Both the position numbers and the translations under genes were made by a program. Shown here one piece after another: positions 16,747-24,660 of a stretch of DNA of 64,000 nucleotides. The first letter of the stretch is position 1. Each line of letters begins with the position of its first letter. The notes beneath the pieces are model-generated. The model was not told where the DNA came from. It worked only from the letters and a program-made list of their open reading frames with translations, and made no database searches. The stretch comes from JBKEDS01 sp047975545. GTDB taxonomy: Bacteria > Bacteroidota > Bacteroidia > Flavobacteriales > Flavobacteriaceae. Location: positions 1 to 64,000 of the forward strand of contig JBKEDS010000007.1 in NCBI GenBank assembly GCA_047975545.1, read 5' to 3'.

Positions 16747-17784
16747 ATGAACAAACAATGGATTTTTCCTGCCGAATGGGAACAGCAACAAGGTGTTTTA
16801 TTATGCTTTCCGCATAACGGCAACGATTGGCCGGGCAAGTATAAAGCCATTCAGTGGGCATTTGTCGAGTACATAAAAAAAATTGCAGCGGTCGAAACCG
16901 TTTTTCTTGTTGTGGCCTCCAATTCGTTAAAAGAAAAAGCTACCGCTATGTTGGATATTGCCCATGTAAATTTAAAAAACGTTAGCTTTATTATCCAAAA
17001 AACCAATCGTAGTTGGATGCGGGATTCCGGGCCCATAATCGTTAAAAACGAAAAACAACGAAAAGCCCTCAATTTCAACTTTAACGGTTGGGCAAAATAC
17101 GCCAATTATAAGTTGGATAAGCACGTACCCGAAGCGGTAGCCAAACGCCTTAACATACCTTTGGAACAAGTAACCTACAAAGGAAAACCCGTGGTATTGG
17201 AAGGTGGCGCTATTGACGTAAACGGAACCGGAACGCTATTAACCTCGGAAGAATGCCTGCTACACCCCAATATACAAGTTAGAAACCAAGGGTTTACAAA
17301 AACCGATTACGAAGCTGTTTTTAAAGAATATCTGGGCGTTACCAACGTAATTTGGTTGGACAAAGGCATTGAAGGCGACGATACCCACGGCCATATAGAC
17401 GATTTGGCACGCTTTGTAAACCAGAACACCATTATAACCGTTATTGAAGACAACCCCAATGATGCCAACTACAAACTACTGCAAGATAATTTAAAGCGAT
17501 TGGAAAAAGCGGTTCTCGAAAACGGAAAACCCCCAAAAATAATTACCCTGCCCATGCCCAAACGGTTGGATTTCGACGGTATAAGGCTGCCCGCCAGTTA
17601 CGCCAACTTTTTAATTTTAAACAAAACGGTATTAGTACCCACCTTTAACGATACCAAGGACAGGGAAGCCTTAAATATTATTGCATCGTGTTTTCCCGAC
17701 AGGGAAATTATTGGTATTTCGGCCATAGATTTTATTTGGGGATTTGGCACCCTACATTGTTTAAGCCAGCAAATACCACAGTAG
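16747..17784 (+). CDS. aguA: Agmatine deiminase
   Basis: This 345-residue protein belongs to the peptidylarginine/agmatine deiminase family. Active-site landmarks are SWMRDSGPIIV, LEGGAIDVNGTGTLLTSEEC, GIEGDDTHGHIDDLARF (catalytic His and Asp) and the C-terminal nucleophile C338 in GTLHCLSQQ. It converts agmatine to N-carbamoylputrescine, which the upstream aguB product hydrolyses to putrescine. The two enzymes together give the agmatine route of polyamine synthesis. The arginine decarboxylase that would supply agmatine is not in this window. A spacer of about 100 bases separates the genes, so they may have separate promoters. Confidence 0.93.
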   Translation: MNKQWIFPAEWEQQQGVLLCFPHNGNDWPGKYKAIQWAFVEYIKKIAAVETVFLVVASNSLKEKATAMLDIAHVNLKNVSFIIQKTNRSWMRDSGPIIVKNEKQRKALNFNFNGWAKYANYKLDKHVPEAVAKRLNIPLEQVTYKGKPVVLEGGAIDVNGTGTLLTSEECLLHPNIQVRNQGFTKTDYEAVFKEYLGVTNVIWLDKGIEGDDTHGHIDDLARFVNQNTIITVIEDNPNDANYKLLQDNLKRLEKAVLENGKPPKIITLPMPKRLDFDGIRLPASYANFLILNKTVLVPTFNDTKDREALNIIASCFPDREIIGISAIDFIWGFGTLHCLSQQIPQ

Positions 17785-17859
17785 GTAAATCCTGAAATTT
17801 TACAACACCAATTTCAAATATATTTCGTACCTTAATACTCGATAATAACCATACCATTT

Positions 17860-18096
17860 ATGAGTACATCAAACTACACCAAGATTTTTACGGGCGATTC
17901 GTTTTTGGTACAGCGTATCGTTGCCGATTTGGAAGCCGTTAACATAATCCCTGTTATTAAGGATGAAACCGAATCGGGCAGATTGGCTGGTTTTTCGGTT
18001 TCTATCTATGGCGAAAAAGATGTTTATGTTAATAACGAAGAACTTGAAGGAGCAACTAAAATTATGGATAAACTGATGTCCGAGTTGGGGTTATAA
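17860..18096 (+). CDS. DUF2007 domain protein (putative signal-transducing)
   Basis: This 78-residue soluble protein has the DUF2007 outline: TKIFTGDSFLVQRIVADLEA followed by NIIPVIKDE and a VYVNNEELEGATKIMDKL end. The fold is a small ferredoxin-like alpha-beta unit resembling PII-type proteins, and the family is often labelled a putative signal-transducing protein without experimental support. It converges on the beta-propeller lipoprotein gene, ending 9 bases from it. No partner is evident. Confidence 0.82.
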   Translation: MSTSNYTKIFTGDSFLVQRIVADLEAVNIIPVIKDETESGRLAGFSVSIYGEKDVYVNNEELEGATKIMDKLMSELGL

Positions 18097-18105
18097 TTCA
18101 TCCGT

Positions 18106-19485
18106 TCACTCCCACTCCATTTCCACCGTATTAACAATAGGGAAAAAGTTTCCGTTTTTATAAAGGTACAATTCAAGTTTAAAACTAAAACCTAAGTCCA
18201 GCCCCAACACATCAATTTGTACAGGAAATGCGTTTACTACCCGCGCAAAACCCTCTTTTTGCGTATAGATTTCTTTTATATTGGTTAACGCTGTCCATTG
18301 GTTTATGGCGCCGTCGTTATTGGTATCTACACCAACCCTGGCAAAAACACCATCGACCCATGGGCCACTGCTAACAAAATCGTGTTCGCCATCTTGTACG
18401 ATTAAGTAAAATTTCCCTTCGGCAAAACCAACTGTTGGATCGGGGTGTATGTTTTCGCCCATTTCGCCGTCCCAAACAAATTCTTTTGTAATAGCGCTGC
18501 TTCGCCACCGCCCAATACGCATAGATTTGTTTTCCTCTTTTGGATGATAATCCGAAAACATATAATATTGCCCGCCCACTTTTATCATGGTATAATCGCC
18601 AAAAGCATCCTGTTCGCCTTCATGAACCTCGAAAGTATAGGGTGTTTGGTCGGGTCCATGAACTAACTGGTTGGAATGTGGCGTGTAAGGCTCTATTTTT
18701 CCCGTGGGCTTAGTTCGTTTATCAATTGGGGGCGTATGCTCGTGCGGCAAAAAATCATGAATACCATCGGGGCTATCGGCATGGCCGGCCAATGGCGAGT
18801 CCCAAGCGTGGTTACGGGCGTTAATCGGGCTCCAGTCTTCATAAACAATATGAAATGTGCCGTCGTCGTCACGAAAAACGGCCATATCGGAACCATGTGT
18901 AGGGTCGTTTAAAACCTTGCCCATAAACTTGCCCGGTTGGCCATCGGTTAAATCGTTGTCGATAATAAGGTGCGGATCCTCATCGTTTGGATAGTCAAAA
19001 TAAATATAAAACTTTCCATCGGCATATTCGGCCGAAGTTACCCACTTATGGTCTATCGAGGTAACCGGGCCATAATGTTGCCACGTTTCCATATTTGTAC
19101 TGTGCCAAGCATGATAACCGTTTTCCGTATCGCCCTTTAATTGTGCCAAAAGCCAATAATCGTGGTTGGCTATCGGGATAAAAACCAGAGCGTTATCGGT
19201 ATTTTCGGGCGTTACCTTATCAATGGGCTGCCACGTATTCCATTCAGGGGTTTGTTTTATGGTAACCGATTTTAATTTTTGTTTTTTTTGAAACGTTTTT
19301 AATGTTGAAGAAAAAACTGCCGAATCGGCAAGCATGTGTAATTCGCCCTGTTCAATTTTTAAATGCTCCATTTTTGGGGATAATACGTCCCAATCGGTTT
19401 GCGTATCGATAATTAATTTTTTTTGAACGGGTTTACAGGCTGAAAAGAGTAAAAGGGAAACAATAGTTAGGACAATGTTTTTCAT
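18106..19485 (-). CDS. Lipoprotein with five-bladed beta-propeller-like repeats, possibly glycoside hydrolase-related
   Basis: The 459-residue product carries a lipoprotein signal (C17 in LLLFSACKPV). The mature part repeats the blade-like pattern seen in GH43/GH32-type propellers: HAWHSTNMETWQHYGPV, DGKFYIYFDYPNDEDPHLI, GSDMAVFRDDDGTFHIVYED, GDYTMIKVGGQYYMFSDYHP and EGKFYLIVQDGEHDFVS. Alternating Asp residues at blade starts resemble catalytic or calcium sites, but I cannot assign the general acid and base. It is therefore probably a cell-surface carbohydrate-active protein of unknown specificity, and membership in any numbered GH family is a guess. Upstream lies a secreted protein with a likely carbohydrate-binding domain. 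Confidence 0.65.
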   Translation of the reverse strand: MKNIVLTIVSLLLFSACKPVQKKLIIDTQTDWDVLSPKMEHLKIEQGELHMLADSAVFSSTLKTFQKKQKLKSVTIKQTPEWNTWQPIDKVTPENTDNALVFIPIANHDYWLLAQLKGDTENGYHAWHSTNMETWQHYGPVTSIDHKWVTSAEYADGKFYIYFDYPNDEDPHLIIDNDLTDGQPGKFMGKVLNDPTHGSDMAVFRDDDGTFHIVYEDWSPINARNHAWDSPLAGHADSPDGIHDFLPHEHTPPIDKRTKPTGKIEPYTPHSNQLVHGPDQTPYTFEVHEGEQDAFGDYTMIKVGGQYYMFSDYHPKEENKSMRIGRWRSSAITKEFVWDGEMGENIHPDPTVGFAEGKFYLIVQDGEHDFVSSGPWVDGVFARVGVDTNNDGAINQWTALTNIKEIYTQKEGFARVVNAFPVQIDVLGLDLGFSFKLELYLYKNGNFFPIVNTVEMEWE

Positions 19486-19536
19486 ATGATGGTTTTGAAG
19501 CCTTAAAATACCAAAATTTTGATGAATAAAATTAGA

Positions 19537-20385
19537 TTAAACGGAGTATTTTGGCATTTCTATACAAAAAACAACCTTCTTAAATTTATAGTTAAGAAGG
19601 TTGCTTTTTAAATTTAAAAAAATCGGTACGGGCAATATCCTTATTTTTTTTATAAACTTTATTACATTGCCACTCTCTAATCTTAAAAGATATATTCCAT
19701 TTTTAAGGGTTTTTACATTTATTGTATTTTCAGATTGACTAACCCTACCATTTAAAACTTCTTGACCAAGTATACTGTAAACACTATACTTATTTGAATA
19801 TTTTAATCCTTGAATGAAAACAAAATCTGTTGTTGGATTTGGAAATGTTTTAATTTGTTCTTTCCCCGCCAAGTTATTTGTAGACAATGTTGATTTGTCA
19901 TAAATTGATACGTTGTCCACTATAATTTTTCCTCCTTCATTTCCATATGTATAAATATATAATTGAATTTCTTCCGTTGTTGCGGAAGTACACTCTAAAG
20001 CAATCGTTTTCCATTCTGAAGTTGAAAAATCGCTGCTGGATTTTTCTATTAACGTTTCAGGAAAAACTCCGGGTTTGTGATATACAGCAAGTTCAATCTC
20101 TGAGAAATCTCCAGACACAAGCTTATAATACACCGTACAAACATATGTTGTCCCATTTGTAAAAGTTATATCTGGAGTAAAAATAAAATTTAATGTTTGA
20201 CCTTCGTATATCTCTAATTGCGTACTAAAATTGCCATTTTGTGAATCAGAGCTTTTTTCCCACCAACCATTAAAAAATCTGTACCACTCTAATGGATAAT
20301 CATCAAAACTTGCCCATTCTTCCATATCCCCATTCGGCACTAAATTTGTTTGGGCAGTTACGTTAAAAGTAATAACCATAACCAA
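19537..20385 (-). CDS. Secreted T9SS cargo protein with damaged start and stop
   Basis: The body has a signal-like leader, a jelly-roll domain (NLVPNGDMEEW through KIIVDNVSIYD, about residues 14-165) typical of carbohydrate-binding modules, and a T9SS type A sorting domain (FPNPTTDFVFIQG to NVIKFIKK). Both ends are odd. The leader reads KLLFLLVMVITFNVTAQ in frame but follows a TAA directly, so only a TTG (20385) or an internal ATG (20379) is left as start. At the other end an A8 run (19644-19651) shifts the frame past the canonical KFIKK-stop; with seven A the stop would be at 19641-19643. The present frame adds 35 residues that run through a terminator hairpin. It may be a pseudogene, a phase-variable gene, or contain a sequencing error. 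Confidence 0.7.
   Translation of the reverse strand: MVMVITFNVTAQTNLVPNGDMEEWASFDDYPLEWYRFFNGWWEKSSDSQNGNFSTQLEIYEGQTLNFIFTPDITFTNGTTYVCTVYYKLVSGDFSEIELAVYHKPGVFPETLIEKSSSDFSTSEWKTIALECTSATTEEIQLYIYTYGNEGGKIIVDNVSIYDKSTLSTNNLAGKEQIKTFPNPTTDFVFIQGLKYSNKYSVYSILGQEVLNGRVSQSENTINVKTLKNGIYLLRLESGNVIKFIKKIRILPVPIFLNLKSNLLNYKFKKVVFCIEMPKYSV
19572..19610. terminator. Rho-independent terminator inside the extended T9SS reading frame
   Basis: A perfect 12-bp stem, CAACCTTCTTAA (19572-19583) with TTAAGAAGGTTG (19592-19603), is followed by T-runs on both strands. On the minus strand it ends the T9SS gene transcript, so the true stop codon should lie before it. Confidence 0.85.
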
Positions 20386-20404
20386 TAAAAAAAGTAATTT
20401 TTAA

Positions 20405-20500
20405 TCTATTTAAATTTTACCAAGAACTTGTGGTTCAGTTATTTAATTATTTCGGTGGGTATCGAATTTTGCCCTGCCAAATGCCCATTATGGGCTTTCA
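20405..20500 (-). repeat. Dispersed 95-bp element, copy B
   Basis: The terminal block 20475-20500 is identical to copies A and C; the rest differs by scattered substitutions. Read on the minus strand the copy ends (AAATAGA) at 20405, and the T9SS leader codons begin at 20397 immediately after a TAA. It is the copy most tightly joined to a gene. Confidence 0.85.
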
Positions 20501-20594
20501 TAATTAAATAATTTATATGTGAATTTATTTTATACAGCAAAAACAATCTTTCACTGACAAAAAATAAAGTATTTTTATACAAAAAATTAATTCC

Positions 20595-22271
20595 CTAAAA
20601 AGGCGCATTACAAGTAACAACCATAGTTTTTTTTGTTACGGGGTGTGTAAAGCTAAGCTGTTCGGCGTGTAGGTACAGCCTATCGGCCTTAACACCGTAA
20701 AGGTCGTCGCCAACAATGGGGGTTTTAAGGCCTTGCGCATGGGCGGCGTGTACCCGCAATTGATGGGTACGCCCCGTAACGGGGTAAAAATGCACGCAGG
20801 TTTTGTTGTTTTCAACCGAAATTACTTTATAAATAGTTGTGGCCGGCTTTCCATGTTGGTAGCATACCAATTGTTGCGGTCGGTTGTTTAAATCGACCCG
20901 AAGCGGTAGGCTAACCTGTCCTTCTGTTTCGTTTAACCCCCCCTCAAGAATGGCAACATAGCGTTTTTTTACGCTACGGTCTATAAATTGTTTTTGCAGT
21001 TGCTTGTGTATGCGCTCGGTTTTGGCCACCAACAATAATCCGGAGGTGGACATATCCAACCGATGCACCAACAGCGGCCCTTTGGCTTTTGGCAAATACG
21101 CCTTCATTTTGCTTAGTACCGATTCGGTTTGCTTTTTTCCCGGTACCGATAAAAACTCGTGGGGCTTGTTAACCAATAACAGATAATCGTCTTCAAAAAC
21201 GATTTCCAAGGGTTTGTTGTAGCTTATATTTTGTTCAATGGGGTTGTCGTCCACCTGTAAGCCCTGCATCATGTGGCCGAGAATGGGCTCGCACTTGCTA
21301 CGACACGACGGATAAAATTGCTTGTGCTTACGGACTTCGGATTTTGGCGAAGCACCCCACCAAAACTCGGCCATGGCAATGGGTTTTAAGTTGTTTTGAT
21401 AGGCAAATTGGAACAATTTGGGCGCCGCACATTCGCCCGCACCCGCTGGTGGTACGGTTGTACCAAAAATATCCAATAAATCCTTTTCCTCGCCTTTGGC
21501 ATTTAAAAACCGATAGTGTTCGTGCAGGCGTTTTTGTAGGGTAGCCGATAAATTGGCCCGTTTTTCTTTTAAATTATCTATTGGCTGCCGAATGGTTTTT
21601 AAATGGGTTTCGGCATCGCTAATTTTTGCTTCCCATTCCCGCTTTAAGCGTTTTAACCGTAACTGATAGGCTACACTTTGTTGGCGCAGGCTTTCGATAA
21701 AATTTTCGTAAGCCTCAAGAGTTAACGTTTTTAAGGCTTCGTTTCGTTGTAAATCCCGTTTTTTCTTTTCGGTTTTTATCAGTTTTTTAAAGGTTTTTAT
21801 TTCAGCTTCACCTTTATTTTTGAGTCTTTGAAGGTTTTCTTCTGCCTCATTTAAAACATCGGCATTTTCCAAGGCTTCAATGTCGTGGTTCAATGCGTTT
21901 AGCTTGGTCTCGCCTTGTTTGTAAAACCCCGATTTTGTTAGGGTGTCGAACAAGGGTGGCACAAATCCGCTTAAATCGTTACTATCGGCCAATTTTCCTG
22001 AAAAAGCAGCCAAGTACCCTAAATTGCCCGCACCGTCCTTAACAACCATTACCCCAAACATTTTGCCAATTATCAAGCCTTTTGAATTTGGATTTAGCCC
22101 AAAATTATGGTTGAAATCGGTTTGGGCCGTTAAATACCCCTGTAACTGCTTTGCCGCACTAACACAAAGCGGATGCGGGTCGTAATAAAACGGAAAGGTA
22201 AATTTTGTGGGCAGTTTTTCCCGAGGGTCGTGTTCTAAAGGATGAAATCGGGTATTGGTAAACGGGTTCAT
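20595..22271 (-). CDS. RluA-family pseudouridine synthase with long N-terminal extension
   Basis: Start at 22271 (MNPFTNTRFHPLEHDPREKL). The 558-residue protein has a C-terminal RluA-type catalytic domain, about residues 345-558, with the HRLDMSTSGLLLVAKT motif (catalytic Asp near residue 406) and the GRTHQLRVHAAH motif. The first 340 residues are a separate region. It includes YYDPHPLCVSAAKQLQGYL, the GYLAAFSGKLADSNDL segment, a basic coiled coil at about 130-260, and the Cys-containing GTTVPPAGAGECAAPKLFQF. This two-part architecture exists in other bacteria, but the role of the N-terminal part is unknown. The uridine target in rRNA or tRNA cannot be inferred. Confidence 0.85.
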   Translation of the reverse strand: MNPFTNTRFHPLEHDPREKLPTKFTFPFYYDPHPLCVSAAKQLQGYLTAQTDFNHNFGLNPNSKGLIIGKMFGVMVVKDGAGNLGYLAAFSGKLADSNDLSGFVPPLFDTLTKSGFYKQGETKLNALNHDIEALENADVLNEAEENLQRLKNKGEAEIKTFKKLIKTEKKKRDLQRNEALKTLTLEAYENFIESLRQQSVAYQLRLKRLKREWEAKISDAETHLKTIRQPIDNLKEKRANLSATLQKRLHEHYRFLNAKGEEKDLLDIFGTTVPPAGAGECAAPKLFQFAYQNNLKPIAMAEFWWGASPKSEVRKHKQFYPSCRSKCEPILGHMMQGLQVDDNPIEQNISYNKPLEIVFEDDYLLLVNKPHEFLSVPGKKQTESVLSKMKAYLPKAKGPLLVHRLDMSTSGLLLVAKTERIHKQLQKQFIDRSVKKRYVAILEGGLNETEGQVSLPLRVDLNNRPQQLVCYQHGKPATTIYKVISVENNKTCVHFYPVTGRTHQLRVHAAHAQGLKTPIVGDDLYGVKADRLYLHAEQLSFTHPVTKKTMVVTCNAPF

Positions 22272-22328
22272 TGCTTTTATTTTTGCCCTGCAAAGAAACA
22301 AATTATATGGCTTTCAACCGCATTAAAA

Positions 22329-22718
22329 TTACCCTGGAATTGTTTCAATTAGCATTTCGCTGCCCGATTTATCGTAATAAACACAAGTCATAGTTTCCAA
22401 ATTAACCACCCATTTTTCTATTCCGGTTTCAGCACAGTGTTTGCAAAACGAAAAATAATTGGTTTCGCCATTTTGATGGCTTTTTAAATACCCCTTAAAC
22501 AATCCAAGGTTAGTTTGGGAAGCCATAGGCAATGGTTCGTATTGTGGTGCAGATTGCACACTAAATCCTTGATTGCCAAAGTAAACGGTATGGCTATCCA
22601 CAGCCCAGGTTTCAAAACTTTTTACCCCAAGTTTTTTTAGGGTTCGAATATAATTTGGAAAATCCGCGCCTGATTTTACCTGCGTATGGGCGGTTTCAAT
22701 TTGGGCTATTGTAAACAT
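22329..22718 (-). CDS. DUF1398 family protein
   Basis: This 129-residue soluble protein matches the DUF1398 pattern: FTIAQIETAHTQVKSGADFP, LKKLGVKSFETWAVDSHTVY and a C-terminal GIEKWVVNLETMTCVYYDKS. The family is small and uncharacterised; members are made as single compact domains. Here it is the last gene of a run with YtxJ, CbpM and a DnaJ-type protein, with spacing of 17 bases, so coexpression is likely. No enzymatic residues can be assigned. Confidence 0.8.
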   Translation of the reverse strand: MFTIAQIETAHTQVKSGADFPNYIRTLKKLGVKSFETWAVDSHTVYFGNQGFSVQSAPQYEPLPMASQTNLGLFKGYLKSHQNGETNYFSFCKHCAETGIEKWVVNLETMTCVYYDKSGSEMLIETIPG

Positions 22719-22735
22719 ATTTTTTAAGGGCCAAG

Positions 22736-23125
22736 TTACAAAAACGAAACAATATCCAAATCGTTTATACTGCCATGGCTGGCATGTGCGGAAACTTTTT
22801 CGTTTTTAATTACCAAAAGCTGTGGCGATTCGTGGTGTACCGAAAACCGGGCAGCTATTTCGTTTGAAATATCGCGGTGATTAAGCAAATCGAGATAGTA
22901 CAAATCGGCTTGGTTGGCTGTTATATTATAATCGTTTTCAAACTGTTTTTTTACCATTCGGCTAATGCCGCAACGGGTGGAATGTTTAAAAATTAATTGT
23001 GTTTTGCTTTTGCTCGCTTCGGCAATAGCGCTTAATTGCGATAGGTTTTCAAGGGCAATCCACGGCGTGCTGGTTTCTTGTGCTTCTTTTGGTTTTGAGT
23101 TGAAAATATTATTGAATAATCCCAT
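22736..23125 (-). CDS. ytxJ: Bacillithiol system redox-active protein YtxJ
   Basis: The 129-residue product has a thioredoxin-like fold with a single active-site cysteine C52 in KHSTRCGISRMV, the TRC-x-IS motif that defines the YtxJ family. YtxJ is a monothiol bacilliredoxin candidate, thought to remove bacillithiol from protein thiols after oxidative stress. Its occurrence implies that the host makes bacillithiol, which many Bacteroidota do. It lies within a chaperone gene group, 13 bases after cbpM, which fits shared induction during stress. Confidence 0.85.
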   Translation of the reverse strand: MGLFNNIFNSKPKEAQETSTPWIALENLSQLSAIAEASKSKTQLIFKHSTRCGISRMVKKQFENDYNITANQADLYYLDLLNHRDISNEIAARFSVHHESPQLLVIKNEKVSAHASHGSINDLDIVSFL

Positions 23126-23138
23126 GGTTTTTAGTGTT

Positions 23139-23432
23139 TTACTGTTCGTAAATAGTTAATCTGTTTTGCAATTGCCTGATGGTACCTTGCATGGTTTCCA
23201 TTTTGTCCAACATGTTTTTTATAACTTCTATACCTTCCAAGTTAATATCCAAATCGTAATGCAGCCTTATAAAACGTTCTACCTTTGGCAATTGTTCAAC
23301 ATAAATATATCGGTTGGCATCCTTCATTACAAATTCTACTAATTGGTACGTTTCCAACTGCTCCATAAAATCGTTGTCTATGTCGTGGCAAACCACGATT
23401 TCCCTTACACTTATTAACTCACTGTTTTCCAT
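23139..23432 (-). CDS. cbpM: Chaperone modulator CbpM
   Basis: The 97-residue protein has the MerR-like outline of CbpM: LISVREIVVCHDIDNDFMEQ, a central helix (VEQLPKVERFIRLHYDLDIN) and a coiled C-terminus (NMLDKMETMQGTIRQLQNRL). In Escherichia coli CbpM binds the J-domain of CbpA and blocks its co-chaperone and DNA-binding activities. Here the gene begins 2 bases after the stop of the DnaJ/CbpA-type gene, the usual arrangement for a protein and its modulator. Confidence 0.85.
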   Translation of the reverse strand: MENSELISVREIVVCHDIDNDFMEQLETYQLVEFVMKDANRYIYVEQLPKVERFIRLHYDLDINLEGIEVIKNMLDKMETMQGTIRQLQNRLTIYEQ

Positions 23433-23434
23433 TT

Positions 23435-24349
23435 TTATGCCAATTTTGAAAGTTTTACAAATAATTCGCGTTGTTCGGCCGATAGGGTTTTGGGTATTTC
23501 CACATTATAGGTTATGTACAAATCGCCAAATTGGTTTTCGGCTTTATAAACCGGAAAACCTTTTCCTTTAAGCCTAATCTTGGCACCGTTTTGCGTGCCT
23601 TCTTTCACCTTTAGTTTCACCTTGTCGTTAAAGGTATCAACTACCACATCGCCACCAAGAACAGCCGTGTATAAGTCTATGGCTTGTTCGGTGTACAAAT
23701 TAGTCCCATCGCGCTTAAACTTAGTATCGGGCGCAATGCTAAAGGTAATAAGCAAATCGCCTTTGGGGCCGCCGTTAACGCCTTCGCCGCCATGGCCTTT
23801 TATTTTAATGGTTTGCCCGTTTTCCACGCCTGCCGGAATGGTAATGCGTATGTTTTTGCCATTTACGGTTAGTACTTGCTTTTGCGTGGTGTACACGTCT
23901 TTTAACTGCAATTCCAAACTGGCATTGTAGTCTTGCCCACGGAACTTTACCGAGCGCCCACGATTGCCGGAAGCCCTTCCCGCTCCACCGAACATCGTAT
24001 TGAAGAAATCGGAAAAATCGCTCTCACCACCAAAATCGGCGGACGAATACGATTGACGCCCACCGCTAAACCCATCCGCACCTTGGTATGCGCCCCGCTT
24101 TTTGGCTTCCTCGAAAGCATCGGCGTGTTGCCAGTCTTTTCCGTATTGGTCGTATTTCTTTCGTTTTTCGGGGTCGCTCAACACTTCATTGGCCTCATTT
24201 ATTTGCTGGAACTTTTTCTTGGCATCCTCATCGTTCGGGTTTACGTCGGGATGGTACTTTCTGGCCAATTTCCGATAGGCTTTTTTAATATCGGCTTGGG
24301 CGGCAGATTTGTTAAGCCCCAAAATTTTATAATAATCTATAAATTCCAT
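23435..24349 (-). CDS. cbpA: CbpA-type DnaJ co-chaperone
   Basis: Start at 24349 (MEFIDYYKILGLNKSAAQAD). The 304-residue protein has an N-terminal J-domain with the HPD motif at residues 33-35, a Gly/Phe-rich linker (about 85-130), and two beta-rich C-terminal substrate domains (YNASLELQLKDVYTTQKQVL onward). The zinc-finger cysteines of classical DnaJ are absent, so this is a type II J-protein like CbpA. It delivers substrates to DnaK and stimulates its ATPase. The adjacent cbpM and the divergent clpB suggest a protein-quality-control locus. Confidence 0.9.
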   Translation of the reverse strand: MEFIDYYKILGLNKSAAQADIKKAYRKLARKYHPDVNPNDEDAKKKFQQINEANEVLSDPEKRKKYDQYGKDWQHADAFEEAKKRGAYQGADGFSGGRQSYSSADFGGESDFSDFFNTMFGGAGRASGNRGRSVKFRGQDYNASLELQLKDVYTTQKQVLTVNGKNIRITIPAGVENGQTIKIKGHGGEGVNGGPKGDLLITFSIAPDTKFKRDGTNLYTEQAIDLYTAVLGGDVVVDTFNDKVKLKVKEGTQNGAKIRLKGKGFPVYKAENQFGDLYITYNVEIPKTLSAEQRELFVKLSKLA

Positions 24350-24487
24350 ATATCGATTGTTGTTCTTAATTGTTTTCAATTTTAAAGATACGCAAATTAG
24401 CTGCCAAAACGGGAAATGTGTTTTATTATTAATGTGAAGAACGTAACTTTAAAATGCAAATTTCAATAGCCGTGAAACCCTTTTTCA

Positions 24488-24582
24488 TCTATTTAAATTT
24501 TAACAAGAACCTATGGTTCAGCTATTTAATTATTTTGGCAGGTAATGGCTATTGTTTGCCAAATGCCCATTATGGGCTTTCA
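24488..24582 (-). repeat. Dispersed 95-bp element, copy C
   Basis: The terminal 26 bases (24557-24582) are identical to copies A and B. The other dyad, GAACC-TAT-GGTTC (24508-24520), is perfect in this copy and decayed in A and B. It lies about 140 bases upstream of cbpA on the minus strand and 166 bases upstream of clpB on the plus strand. Confidence 0.85.
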
Positions 24583-24617
24583 GAATTTAATATGTTAATC
24601 TCACAAAAAACAAAACA

Positions 24618-24660
24618 GACAAAAAGTCAGTTAAATCTTAAAAACAAACGTCATTTTGTC
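24618..24660. promoter_or_regulatory. Possible operator upstream of clpB
   Basis: GACAAAAAGTC (24618-24628) and GTCATTTTGTC (24650-24660) are imperfect inverted copies of one another with 32 bases between their starts. The placement upstream of a stress chaperone gene suggests a regulator site. The evidence is slight in an AT-rich region. Confidence 0.25.

Noticed and set aside
11324..24582. Integron attC sites as an explanation of the 95-bp repeats
   Set aside because: The copies have two dyads and a conserved end, but no GTTRRRY/RYYYAAC core pair is evident, no integrase is in the window, and core genes lie between copies. Kept only as one hypothesis.
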